Positions 8,359 through 17,051 of a DNA stretch of 43,566 nt are shown one piece after another. The notes under the pieces are model-generated. The model did no database searches. It was not told the origin of the DNA and was given only the letters and a program-made list of their open reading frames with translations. The DNA lies in contig CAACVY010000015.1 in the NCBI GenBank assembly GCA_900661335.1, positions 1 to 43,566 on the forward strand. The letters are read 5' to 3'. The translations under genes were made by a program, and so were the position numbers. Numbering within the stretch: position 1 is the stretch's first letter; the number at the start of each line of letters is the position of its first letter. The DNA is from an uncultured bacterium. GTDB lineage: Bacteria; Verrucomicrobiota; Kiritimatiellia; PWTM01.

Positions 8359-9633
8359 TTAAGCGCGCAAAGCCCGCTCGCCCGCTGAAGGTGGGTCGTT
8401 CATGGGGTTCCGTGGCCCACGCCCCACAAGGCCTAAGCGCCGCCGCACCAGCTCGGCCAGCCAAAGCAGCTCCGGCTCCGAGAGCTGGCTTGCCAACCCC
8501 ACTTTCCGGCCGTCCCGCAACAGAAACTGCAACTCCATGACGGGACGGTGGTTGACCTCCACACCGCTGGGCCCCATTTGAACGGCGGCGATCTCCGCCC
8601 GGTTCAACCTCCGCTCAAACTTGCGGAACGGGCTTTTCTGTCGGATCCCTACCACATCTTCCTTGATGGCAATCCAGGTTTCCCGGTACCCCATGTGCAC
8701 CGAAACTAGCAGCATCCCAACGCCGGCCAAAGGGAACAAGCCGACCAGCCACACCGGAGGTGGGTTCGAGGACCGAGCTCCCGCCACCAAGACGACCACG
8801 ACGATGCCTACCGAAAGTACAGTCCACAACAGCGCAAAAGGGAAAAAGCCCCGCGTGCCGCGGATCAACCCCAGCCGAGGCACATGAACTAAACACCCAT
8901 CCGGAAAGTCGTGCACCTCTACGCGACTACCGGGGGGAGGCTGCGCCGGGAGAGCTTCCATGGCCGAGCCTTCCGCCCACCCCGTCACGGCCTGCCAACC
9001 CTCTCGTCTGGCTACCACATTCAACTCCTCCGTAAGCACCCGGCCAAAGGCATCAATAACGGCTTCCGGATAGCCCCAAACCACCGTGAATTTATCCGGC
9101 ATACCCCCATACACCATCAACGAGAACGCCACCGAGTCCCCACCGCCTCCCGCTTGGGGGATTTGAACCGGCACGTTGGCACGGTCCGTCACCGTGCCCA
9201 CCTGAACCCCCTCGCGTAGCTGAAGCCGATTCCGAATGCGTACCGGGCCGAAACAGTCCACCCGCCACAGTGTCCGCCCCTGCAGTACCACTTCCAACCA
9301 CCACCATCCTTGCCAGATTGCACGCCCCACTAAAACCATCGCGACGCCAACGACAATCGGGATTAGGCCAAACAAGGCGAATGGCCAAAACACCAACGAG
9401 CCACTGCGCACGCCCACCCGCCAAAGGAGGACATTCCAAACTACTGCGAACCCAAGCACGATGAGTCCCGCGAATACAAGAAATGCACCCAGCACGACCG
9501 AGCCCGGCCGCGGGAGAAATGCAAACCTGACCGAGTCGAAATCGCGGATCACCCGAAACGCGCACGCAGAGGCATCGGACTCATTTCGGGTCGAATTGGC
9601 CACGCCGGCCATGTTAGCGGGGTTCAAAGGCAT
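8359..9633 (-). CDS. Membrane protein with duplicated TM-pair plus beta-domain layout
   Basis: A 424-residue protein of unknown function. Two similar halves can be seen. Each has a pair of transmembrane helices (about 45-65 and 82-104; about 262-285 and 297-315) followed by a soluble, strand-rich domain. One loop reads WWWLEVVLQGRTLWRVDCFG and its counterpart YRETWIAIKEDVVGIRQKSP. The end of each soluble part includes a helix (AVIDAFGRVLTEELNVVAR; PELLWLAELVRRRLGL). The layout resembles PH-like or bacterial membrane-domain proteins, but no family is claimed. The ATG at 9633 is chosen because AGGAAGGA lies at a good distance upstream. The small ORF 9614-9817 overlaps its start by 20 bases. It may follow that ORF in one transcript. 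Confidence 0.8.
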   Translation of the reverse strand: MPLNPANMAGVANSTRNESDASACAFRVIRDFDSVRFAFLPRPGSVVLGAFLVFAGLIVLGFAVVWNVLLWRVGVRSGSLVFWPFALFGLIPIVVGVAMVLVGRAIWQGWWWLEVVLQGRTLWRVDCFGPVRIRNRLQLREGVQVGTVTDRANVPVQIPQAGGGGDSVAFSLMVYGGMPDKFTVVWGYPEAVIDAFGRVLTEELNVVARREGWQAVTGWAEGSAMEALPAQPPPGSRVEVHDFPDGCLVHVPRLGLIRGTRGFFPFALLWTVLSVGIVVVVLVAGARSSNPPPVWLVGLFPLAGVGMLLVSVHMGYRETWIAIKEDVVGIRQKSPFRKFERRLNRAEIAAVQMGPSGVEVNHRPVMELQFLLRDGRKVGLASQLSEPELLWLAELVRRRLGLVGRGPRNPMNDPPSAGERALRA

Positions 9634-9817
9634 CGCGTTCCTTCCTCTCGGTGATCTGGGCGACTAGCGTGCGCTGAAACCAGACTCCCCATAGACCGTA
9701 TTGATCCCCACCGCGTTCGGAGACTCGTCGCTGCTGTTCGAGGCCACTGCCGCGCGTCTCGTCCGGGTCTGTGCTTGAGTCCGCCACCCGCGGGGTATGT
9801 TGAGTGGAGTTGTTCAT
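9614..9817 (-). CDS. Small hypothetical protein upstream of the membrane protein
   Basis: A 67-residue ORF starting ATG at 9817 with an AGAGAAG stretch about six bases upstream as a possible ribosome-binding site. It is polar and charged (SSTDPDETRGSGLEQQRRVSE) with one short aromatic stretch (QYGLWGVWFQRTLV). It overlaps the next gene's start by 20 bases, compatible with translational coupling. I recognise no family. It could be a leader ORF or simply the untranslated leader of the following gene. Confidence 0.4.
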   Translation of the reverse strand: MNNSTQHTPRVADSSTDPDETRGSGLEQQRRVSERGGDQYGLWGVWFQRTLVAQITERKERDAFEPR

Positions 9818-10317
9818 CGTCTTCTCTTTTCGTTACTCCAGTCGATCCTATCCGAAGAGGTCAAGCCCCCGGCACTCACAAAGCCCGAATTTCGTATCTC
9901 CATCCGAGTGGCGGAGTCAACCGTTTAAGTCGACGTCAGGTCCTCCAACATGTTAAACGACATCGGCGCCGTCGTCCTTAGCGTAGGCTAAAACAACAAC
10001 TCCTGCAGCAGTATTTTTCATGGCCGGGTCGCTCCGTTCCCTGCTTAGACCACGCCGCCGTTTCCGTGTCAAGCGACACTACATTCTTTCCTCCGTTCCC
10101 GTTCGCCCGTTTCTTTCTCTGCACCCTCCCGAAAAACTCGCCCAGCTAAGGCCGGTGGTTACGTCCAGCCAATATCCGAGGAACTTCCATCCTCGCGCAA
10201 AAAGTTCCTTTGAGGCGCTAACGCTGGGCTAAACCCCCTCCACAGCTGAAGGTAGGTGGGATTGTTATTCACATTTCGCCCAAAGGCCAACAAGTGATTT
10301 TCCGACAGGGAGTCTCC

Positions 10318-10350
10318 CGGGTGGCATGGAGTCGCACTCCATCGCACCCG
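10318..10350. other. Strong two-part hairpin
   Basis: CGGGTG (10318-10323) pairs with CACCCG (10345-10350), and ATGGAGT (10326-10332) pairs with ACTCCAT (10336-10342), separated by a 2x2 mismatch and closed by the loop CGC. Thirteen base pairs in 33 bases is more than expected by chance. No T-run follows on either strand, so a simple terminator is unlikely. It lies outside any supported gene. Confidence 0.6.
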
Positions 10351-10573
10351 CAGACTGAACACCTTCGGCGCTTTACATCATTTGTTTCCTTGCCTTGCCG
10401 GACTTCAGATCGTACCGAACCCAGTGTCTAAATCCTGAACTAGAGTGCCACAGTGAATCAAGGCTCAATTGTAGGTCTCAGTCTCCCCGGGTGAGGGGTT
10501 CCGACAGTAAGCGCTACGACCCGGTTGCAGGATCGTACATGCAAGATCACGACCAAACTCGGGCAGTCGGCAG

Positions 10574-10744
10574 ATGAAGCGATGGAGTCAACAGCGATTC
10601 GGAAATGTCCTGATCGGTTGGACCGCACAGGCCGGTGTGACCCGTGCGACGATATGGACTAAGACGACGCTAACGGACCCAGTAACCGGGGAGAAGGTCC
10701 CAACATGGGGCATCATGAGTTACGGCGGCTACATCCACGAATAA
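10574..10744 (+). CDS. Possible small protein or gene remnant
   Basis: A 56-codon frame that is too short for most gene callers. It begins MKRWSQQRFGNVLIGWT and ends WGIMSYGGYIHE before TAA. The composition is protein-like (balanced charged, aromatic and glycine residues), unlike neighbouring frames. No clear ribosome-binding site precedes the ATG. It might be the end of a decayed gene rather than a complete small protein. No homology is recognised. Confidence 0.25.
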   Translation: MKRWSQQRFGNVLIGWTAQAGVTRATIWTKTTLTDPVTGEKVPTWGIMSYGGYIHE

Positions 10745-11488
10745 TCCTAGAAGTTCGACCTTGTCTTCCGTCCGAAACTGACGAAAATTTCATCAAACTC
10801 CACCCCGCGAACGGTTCTGCAGCGTTGAACGACGATTCTAAAAATCTCACTCCAGAAGAGGCGAGAAAACTCTCGTGAATGGCCGCCCCGAAGTTACAAC
10901 CCCGAGCGGCCGCCTAAGACGCGCCTCCTAAAACTCGAATGGCTGGAACGGGTCTATGAGCAGCGGCAGATGAAGCCGAAGTTCTGTCATCGCTTTTGCT
11001 ATCGGATGCCTATATGGTGCGCGACGACGCGAAGTGAAGTCTGGCCTAACTGAGAGAGGCGCTGTCGCCATGGAAGGCGAGACTGAAAGCCTTTCGGAAC
11101 GTGTCACCGGCTTCGAAGTCCTTTTCCTCTTGGGGGTACCCCCTGCCGCCTGAGGGATGATCAACACGCGCGTGTTCTGCCATGGGATACTCCGAACACC
11201 ATGCACGGACGAGGATGGCAAGACCCGATCAGGCCATCCCTATTTGGTCGAATTGGTCTGAGATGGAGCGCACCGTTTTTGGGGCACAAGTGGGAAGAGT
11301 TACTCATGCGACCGACTCCAAGAGGACTTGCCGGGCTGGGCTAGGTTGACCCGCTTAAGCCTGCCACGCTGTCATGGGACCGTTCGCATGCCTCGTCCCG
11401 CTTATTTTCCAGAAGCCCGCTGCACTACAAACGGAGGACTACATAACTCCAGCCGCGACGCCTTACTTGAGCTCGCTACCCCTCTTGA

Positions 11489-11546
11489 CGGTACAAACGA
11501 ACCGGGAGTAGGATCGCGAGAGTTGATGGTACAAACGAATCGGAGT
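11489..11546. repeat. Direct repeat GGTACAAACGAAyCGG upstream of sulfatase
   Basis: CGGTACAAACGAACCGG starts at 11489 and TGGTACAAACGAATCGG at 11527, 38 bases apart. Sixteen bases, starting at the GG, match apart from one C/T change. Two spaced copies just before a start codon suggest tandem binding sites for a regulator. Confidence 0.65.
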
Positions 11547-11553
11547 TGTACCA
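11527..11553. promoter_or_regulatory. Inverted-repeat operator candidate at the sulfatase start
   Basis: TGGTACAA (11527-11534) and TTGTACCA (11546-11553) are exact reverse complements separated by 11 bases. The last A of the right arm is the first base of the sulfatase ATG, and the GGAG ribosome-binding site (11542-11545) lies in the spacer. A bound repressor or an RNA hairpin here would block translation initiation. The left arm repeats 38 bases upstream. Confidence 0.6.
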
Positions 11554-13046
11554 TGACAAAAAAGGACGGTTCGATGCGCACTCAAGCGTGGGTCGTGGCG
11601 GCGGTCATCACCCTCGCCCTGTGCTTCACCGTTGGTGCAACTGCCGCACCTGCCAAGCCAGACATTTTGTTTATCGCGATAGATGACTTGAATGACTGGA
11701 TCGGGTGCTTGGGCGGACATCCGCAAGCCCGAACACCTAACCTGGACCGACTAGCGGCCCGCGGGGTCTTGTTCGAGAACGCACAGTGCGCCGCACCTGC
11801 GTGCAACCCATCGCGAGCTGCACTGATGAGCGGGTTGCGGCCGTTCACCACGGGCATTTACTTCAACCACCAGCCTTACGGCCCCGTTCTGAAAGACGTG
11901 TTGACCCTGAATCGCTACCTTCGTCAGCAGGGCTACCGGGTCATCGGCGGCGGAAAAATTTACCACGGCGGCGGCGGTCTCCCGGGAGAGCGAGAAACGG
12001 ACTGGGACGAATACTTTACCCGCCCCGGCGACCCCCGCCCTCCACGTGCTTCTATGACAGGATTGAACCGAGATCAATTCGACTGGGGGCCGCTGGACGC
12101 AGGGGACGAGGACATGGGCGATTACCGTTTGGTCACCTGGGCAGCCGAAAAGCTCCAAGAGCGCGATGACCGCCCGTTGTTTCTGGCCGTGGGGTTCGTG
12201 AAGCCCCACCTTCCCTGGTATGTCCCCCGCAAATACTTCGACCTTTTCCCGCTCGAGGAGGTTCGATTGCCGGAGGTGATCTCCAACGATCTGGCCGATA
12301 TTCCGCCTGCAGGCATCGCGATGGCCAAGCCCGAGGGCGACCACAAGGCAGTCGTGGAGGCCGGCTTGTGGCGGCACGGAGTACAAGCCTACCTCGCCAC
12401 GATCGCATTCGTCGATACCCAACTCGGGCGCCTTATCGAAGCCGCAGATCATTCTTGGCGGTCGAATCGGTTGATCATCGTCTTGTGGTCCGACCACGGT
12501 TGGCATCTCGGCGAGAAAGAGCACTGGCGCAAGTTCACCCTGTGGGAAGAATCGGCACGCGCGCCGTATCTCATTGTGGCCCCGGGTCTGGCCACACCGG
12601 GCAGCCGGTGCCGGGCTCCGGTGGACTTCATGTCAATTTATCCAACCATCTGTGAGCTGGCGGGTCTGCCCATCCCGTCGCATGTTCAAGGACGTTCCGT
12701 TGTTCCACTCCTACGTGATCCCTCGGCTCCTTGGGCGGAGGTGGGGCTCACGACTTACGGACGTGGCAACCATAGTGTCCGCACGGGGCAGTGGCGCTAC
12801 ATTCGTTACGCCGACGGATCCGAGGAACTTTACGACCATTCGAACGATCCCAACGAATGGACGAACCTGGCCGCCCGGGCAGAGTATCGGCCAGTCATTT
12901 CCGAATTGGCGCGGCATCTACCGAGCCAGGAGGCGGAGAACGCCCCGGGGATCGGGCAACGGTTGCGTGAAAACACGGATTCGTCGAAGCCCGACCACAA
13001 CCGACGGGATCGGCGCCGAAAAGAGCAGAAAGGAGCGACGCAGTGA
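11553..13046 (+). CDS. Exported sulfatase, iduronate-2-sulfatase-like
   Basis: A 497-residue type I sulfatase that hydrolyses sulfate esters on a carbohydrate. A signal peptide (AWVVAAVITLALCFTVGATAA) ends near residue 32. The metal-binding strand is DILFIAIDDLND (Asp44/Asp45). The formylglycine motif C-x-P-S-R is CNPSRAALMSG, with Cys84 as the residue to be modified. HLPWYVPRKYFDLF and LWSDHGWHLGEKEHWRK (Asp-His of the active site) match the iduronate-2-sulfatase-like branch. The ATG at 11553 has GGAG seven bases upstream; ATG 11574 also has AAGGA, so both are possible. The ORF extends upstream without signal-like sequence. Its stop overlaps the GTG of the next gene. No sulfatase-maturation enzyme is in the window, so maturation must be supplied elsewhere. 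Confidence 0.94.
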   Translation: MTKKDGSMRTQAWVVAAVITLALCFTVGATAAPAKPDILFIAIDDLNDWIGCLGGHPQARTPNLDRLAARGVLFENAQCAAPACNPSRAALMSGLRPFTTGIYFNHQPYGPVLKDVLTLNRYLRQQGYRVIGGGKIYHGGGGLPGERETDWDEYFTRPGDPRPPRASMTGLNRDQFDWGPLDAGDEDMGDYRLVTWAAEKLQERDDRPLFLAVGFVKPHLPWYVPRKYFDLFPLEEVRLPEVISNDLADIPPAGIAMAKPEGDHKAVVEAGLWRHGVQAYLATIAFVDTQLGRLIEAADHSWRSNRLIIVLWSDHGWHLGEKEHWRKFTLWEESARAPYLIVAPGLATPGSRCRAPVDFMSIYPTICELAGLPIPSHVQGRSVVPLLRDPSAPWAEVGLTTYGRGNHSVRTGQWRYIRYADGSEELYDHSNDPNEWTNLAARAEYRPVISELARHLPSQEAENAPGIGQRLRENTDSSKPDHNRRDRRRKEQKGATQ

Positions 13047-14611
13047 AAAAAGCACTCAACCGGATCCAACGAGACTGTTGCCCACTGTCGCGCCGTACGT
13101 TTTTGGCACGGTGCGCCGCCTGCGCGGGTTGCGCAAGTGTGAGCGGGCTGTACGCACCCATCGGACGAGCTCAACCGGCTGGCTCTAAGCCCAAAATTCG
13201 CGCCGTGTTTTGCGAAACGGACAACACACGCCCGATTTGGCCGAATATCGGTTATGACTTCGAGTCACGGCGCCGCGCGCTATTGAACCGATTACAGACT
13301 GACTGCCCAGAGCTGGAATTTCTCCCCGCCGTGCTTATGGATCGCCCGGACGACGCGCAGGCGGTTCTCCAACAGGACCATGAAGTGCAAGGGTATGTGT
13401 TGTTCTTGCAAGGGCTAGGCTGGAGAAACGACATTGTTTCACTGTGCAAAACTGGAAAGCCGACCCTTCTCGTGGACAACCTCTTCGGGGGTTCGGGCTT
13501 GTTTCTCACAAGAATCAGCACGATTCGCAACCTCCAAAAGCCTGTGGACTGGGTTGCCTCGGCCAACGACGACGACATCGTGGCCTCGGTCCGCGCCTTC
13601 CGCGGGCTTGCGGAGGGTAAGTCTGCCGACCAAATCGCCGCAGCGTTTCGCGAAATTCGTCATCAACGTACCGCACGGCCTTCGGCCGTGGAACTTCAAG
13701 CAGACGCCCAGACGCCCCGTCGACTCGAACAAGTGTTGAACGAGCTCAAACAAACGACGGTGTTAGTCGTGGGCGGAACGGGATGGGGCGGCGAACAGTT
13801 TCGAGAGGCCGCCGCACGAGAGTTGGGTCTGAAGTTCCAAAGTGTCAGTTTCGAAGAGCTGCGCGCTGCATATCAGGCCGCACCGGAGTCCGCGTCGCGA
13901 GAGCTCGCGCAAACGTGGATCCGTAACGCCGAACGTGTCGTCGAGCCCACGGAGGAGGAAATCATTAAGTCCGCTCGGATGTTCTACGGGATGAAATCCC
14001 TCATGGACCGCTATCAGGCACGAGGAATTACCGTGAATTGCCTTGGCGGGTTCTATGGAGGCCATCTCGATGCGTACCCGTGTTTAGGGTTCGTGGAGCT
14101 CAACAACCAAGGGCTCGTGGGCGGTTGCGAGGCCGACCAGATGTCGGCTCTTACGATGATGGTCATGGGGCTGGCCACGGGACGACCTGGCTACATTTCG
14201 GACCCGGTCGTGGATACGAGCACTTACTCCATCATCTATGCACATTGTGTCGCGATGACCCGTCCGTTCGGGCCCACGGGACCCGCCAACCCGTATCGCA
14301 TCCGGAATCACTCCGAAGACCGCAAGGGGGCAGCTGTCCAATCGCTTTTGCCAGCGGGCTACGTGGTCACCACCTTGGAGATCAACCCTGTCCAGCGGGC
14401 CGTGCGCTTACATCGGGCTCGTACAGTGGGCAATCATGAAAGCGATATGGCTTGTCGGACGAAACTGATCGCGGTCGTGTCCGGCGATCTCGAGAAACTC
14501 GTCGAGGAATGGCAGTGGGGCTGGCATCGCGTCACGGTCTACGGGGATTGGCGCCCGCTGGTGGAAGAACTCTGCCAGCGGTGCAAATTCCAGCTCATCG
14601 ACGAGGCCTGA
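13043..14611 (+). CDS. Tat-exported fucose/arabinose isomerase-fold protein
   Basis: A 522-residue protein starting GTG at 13043, sharing GTGA with the sulfatase stop, so the two are co-translated. A twin-arginine leader is visible (LSRRTFLARCAACAGCASVSGLYA, residues about 15-40). The mature part resembles the L-fucose/L-arabinose isomerase C-terminal fold: an Rossmann-like N-terminal segment, then AQTWIRNAERVVEPTEEEIIKSA, CLGGFYGG, CLGFVELNNQGLVGGCEADQMSALTMMVMG and later THxxx-like regions rich in aromatic residues. The ELNNQG/CEAD segment is typical of this superfamily's active site. Export of a sugar isomerase is odd, so it may bind or process a sugar outside the cytoplasm. The function is not known. 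The pairing suggests action on the product of the sulfatase. Confidence 0.82.
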   Translation: MKKALNRIQRDCCPLSRRTFLARCAACAGCASVSGLYAPIGRAQPAGSKPKIRAVFCETDNTRPIWPNIGYDFESRRRALLNRLQTDCPELEFLPAVLMDRPDDAQAVLQQDHEVQGYVLFLQGLGWRNDIVSLCKTGKPTLLVDNLFGGSGLFLTRISTIRNLQKPVDWVASANDDDIVASVRAFRGLAEGKSADQIAAAFREIRHQRTARPSAVELQADAQTPRRLEQVLNELKQTTVLVVGGTGWGGEQFREAAARELGLKFQSVSFEELRAAYQAAPESASRELAQTWIRNAERVVEPTEEEIIKSARMFYGMKSLMDRYQARGITVNCLGGFYGGHLDAYPCLGFVELNNQGLVGGCEADQMSALTMMVMGLATGRPGYISDPVVDTSTYSIIYAHCVAMTRPFGPTGPANPYRIRNHSEDRKGAAVQSLLPAGYVVTTLEINPVQRAVRLHRARTVGNHESDMACRTKLIAVVSGDLEKLVEEWQWGWHRVTVYGDWRPLVEELCQRCKFQLIDEA

Positions 14612-14708
14612 CCTGCGCCAGCCTGCTGGGGCAAGACCACAAACTGGGCCGTAGCACGGGATGTGGAAGCTACCGTCCGCATCGTCCGTGACAGCTCACC
14701 TGAAAGCA

Positions 14709-14733
14709 TTGGTATTGGAGGGCCTTGGTATTG
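14709..14733. repeat. Short direct repeat TTGGTATTG x2
   Basis: TTGGTATTG occurs at 14709-14717 and 14725-14733, a 16-base period, about 95 bases before the next gene. It could be a small regulator site or chance. TTGACC follows at 14735 as a possible -35 element, but no good -10 box is evident. Confidence 0.35.
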
Positions 14734-14825
14734 TTTGACCACGGCGGGGACTATTGCATAGCCAGTTCGGCGGAAATCGTACGTGTTTCGGCAAATCCGA
14801 CATGGCATGATATAGAAGTTTCGAC

Positions 14826-17051
14826 ATGCGCATGGCGAACGAACATCACAGACCTAAGTGGCCCCAGTGGGTGGCAGGAGTGGCACTCGGGGCGCTGCTC
14901 GGGGGGAGCGGATGGTTTGTGCTCCAAAATTACAGCCTGCGTGCATGGTCCGACCCGATCAACTGGCTGAGCTTCGCCAAACATTTTCGAACCGAATTCT
15001 TTCAGAGTCGTTTTGCCTGTGGCTACGCTCTCTTCCTCGCATGGATCGAACCCATCACCGGACCTTACTGGGTGTTTCTTTCCAACCTTCCTCTCCTCCT
15101 GGCGCTGGTGGCAGTGATCGCTTCCACGGCCGCACTTGCATTTCCTGAAGAGCTTCGTGCTGTGCGTCCGATCGCGGCGCTGACTGCCGCCAGTCTGACG
15201 ATCCTGGCGGACCCACTGTCGTTGCTAGTGTTGAGCCAGCCCTATCGAGATGCTCTAGCTCACCTGTGCCTGTTTCTATGCCTCGCGTTGACCGTTCGGT
15301 ATGTTCGCCCCCACCCAACACCGGCCTGGGCACTATTCTTGGCGGGGCTGGCCTTGGGGACCGCCTACAGTGTGCGTGAACCATCGCTGTTGATCGCCGG
15401 ACCGATCGGAGCTGTAGTGATCGTCCACCAGCGCGCTTATCCTTCGTCCCGGATACTTCGGCGGATCGGCTGGGCCGTTCTAGGCCTAGCGGTGGGAGCA
15501 ATTCCCCTCCTCGCGCAATCGATACTTCGCAGCGGCTCGACGGGCCTCCTTCCCCCCCAAGCATTGGCAGAACAACGCCTATTGCCAGGCCTTCACTTTT
15601 CTGCCATCGCGAACACCGGATACGAAGTCTGGAAGTACCTAACCAATTGGTCCTCAACTCGTCCATGGCTGGTCCTCACATGGATCCTTGGCTTCACGAC
15701 TGCCGTTTATCGTCGTCACTGGACGGTGCTAGCTTTGTTTATCGTTCCGGCCGCTATGTATGGGTTGTTTTACTCATTCTACTGGACGTTCGTTCCGCGC
15801 TATTTGTGGATTGTGTGGCCCTTCGCGGCCATCACGACGGGTTGGCTGGTGGCCATCGCAATCCACTCCGCCTCGGCCCGATGGAACCTGAACGAACTTG
15901 TTCCGGCTTCGGTGGTTACGACAGCCCTAGTGGCCATCGGCACCGCGGTTGGACTCGGCAGCTACCGCGTCGCTAGCCCGCGATTCACAATTCCGGATGC
16001 TCGGCGGCTCACCGAGGCCGTGCACCAGCTGATCCCCCCGGGCGCACTGTTGCTCGCACCAAGACACTTTTGCGAGATTGTGCGTTGGTTCAACCAGCTG
16101 GACTCGTGGCCGGCGTCTTGGAGATGGGACCCCAGCGCTTCTGACCCGGTCCCAAGTCTCCAAGCTGCCCTCAGCGCTGATTTTGCCAAAGGCAGACCCG
16201 TCTACGCTGCTCAGGTCCAAGCGCGGGGGCGCCGCGATGCCGAATTCACCGCTATCGAACGTGCGTTTCAAACCTACCCGATTGGGAAACTGTCCCTCAC
16301 TGACTATGGGTTAGGCAACGCAACCGTCAACTTCTATTCCCTGCGACCGTGGGCGACTACCACACAAGACTGGTGGCTGATCGTGCCTGCGTCTAATCTG
16401 GTTCTGGTCGTGGATGCGGGACATCTGCAAGCTCCCACGACGATTCAAATCGGAACCAACGAGCCCAGCGCAGTCCGGCCTGGGGCGAATTTCTTCCGAT
16501 TAAACGGCCCTCAAACAGTCTCGATTCGGCTGTGTTCCACCCGTCCCATCGCCCGGCTACCTCTCCGCCTCTATCCGCCCGAGGAGGGCATCCCGATGGA
16601 TTTCGACATGAGCGCACCGTTCCCTAGTCATGCTTGGCTGAACGGCGGTTTCGACTTACCTCCGTACGGAATGGCCGGTCCGCGAGTACAACTGCAAGCG
16701 TCTGGCGTCCTTCCTGCCGCAGTCCAGTTCCCAAACCAAGCGCACTGGGCGATATTCCGTCTACGCGCAACACGTAGCCGACGCGGCAACTCCATCCAAT
16801 GCAAGGTGTCCGTCGGACCCCACGAGTGGATTCGCTCCGTGCCTATGGACCGGAAATTCCAAGATCTCGAAGTGGGCCCGTGGGTCAGTTCAGAGCCGCC
16901 CGTCGATATGCCCTGGACGATTACGATTTTGGCGCCCAATGCGGAACGCGCCTTGGAGTTAGATGCAATTACCGTATTCAGCGAAATCGCCCGGCGCGCG
17001 ACACCCCCAAAGCCTACCGCCAGCTCTCCAGCTTCCGATCGCCCAGAATAA
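14826..17051 (+). CDS. Polytopic membrane protein, glycosyltransferase-39-like
   Basis: A 741-residue protein with about ten transmembrane helices in residues 14-410, such as WVAGVALGALLGGSGWFVL, VFLSNLPLLLALVAVIAS, ALFLAGLALGTAYSV, IGWAVLGLAVGAIPLLA and LWIVWPFAAITTGWLVAIAI. Acidic/aromatic loops and a SVREPS segment between helices recall GT-C glycosyltransferases such as the GT39/ArnT-like families, which use polyprenyl-phosphate sugars. The C-terminal third (about 440-741) is soluble and beta-rich, with a jelly-roll-like part (FPNQAHWAIFRLRATR, VSVGPHEWIRSVPM). Function is not established. It is separated by 214 bases from the gene before it and ends in a Pro/Ser-rich tail. No catalytic motif can be named with confidence. 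Confidence 0.7.
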   Translation: MRMANEHHRPKWPQWVAGVALGALLGGSGWFVLQNYSLRAWSDPINWLSFAKHFRTEFFQSRFACGYALFLAWIEPITGPYWVFLSNLPLLLALVAVIASTAALAFPEELRAVRPIAALTAASLTILADPLSLLVLSQPYRDALAHLCLFLCLALTVRYVRPHPTPAWALFLAGLALGTAYSVREPSLLIAGPIGAVVIVHQRAYPSSRILRRIGWAVLGLAVGAIPLLAQSILRSGSTGLLPPQALAEQRLLPGLHFSAIANTGYEVWKYLTNWSSTRPWLVLTWILGFTTAVYRRHWTVLALFIVPAAMYGLFYSFYWTFVPRYLWIVWPFAAITTGWLVAIAIHSASARWNLNELVPASVVTTALVAIGTAVGLGSYRVASPRFTIPDARRLTEAVHQLIPPGALLLAPRHFCEIVRWFNQLDSWPASWRWDPSASDPVPSLQAALSADFAKGRPVYAAQVQARGRRDAEFTAIERAFQTYPIGKLSLTDYGLGNATVNFYSLRPWATTTQDWWLIVPASNLVLVVDAGHLQAPTTIQIGTNEPSAVRPGANFFRLNGPQTVSIRLCSTRPIARLPLRLYPPEEGIPMDFDMSAPFPSHAWLNGGFDLPPYGMAGPRVQLQASGVLPAAVQFPNQAHWAIFRLRATRSRRGNSIQCKVSVGPHEWIRSVPMDRKFQDLEVGPWVSSEPPVDMPWTITILAPNAERALELDAITVFSEIARRATPPKPTASSPASDRPE

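Larger units (their letters stand above)
9818..11488. other. Long gene-poor stretch upstream of the sulfatase
   Basis: About 1.7 kb with no gene I can firmly support. Short ORFs on both strands have shadow-like composition. Visible structure includes TTAGC-GTAG-GCTAA near 9980, a strong hairpin at 10318-10350, a small coherent ORF at 10574-10744 and the palindrome GGGGGTACCCCC at 11132-11143. An ATG at 11070 opens a 27-codon frame. The region may hold decayed genes or a structured RNA. Confidence 0.55.

Noticed and set aside
11132-11143. GGGGGTACCCCC as terminator
   Set aside because: A palindrome without loop or T-run; not a terminator and too short to interpret.
10928-11221. 97-codon minus-strand frame
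   Set aside because: Low-quality composition and no start signal.
11328-11552. N-terminal extension of the sulfatase from 11328
   Set aside because: No signal-peptide character, and the ribosome-binding site and signal peptide fit the ATG at 11553.
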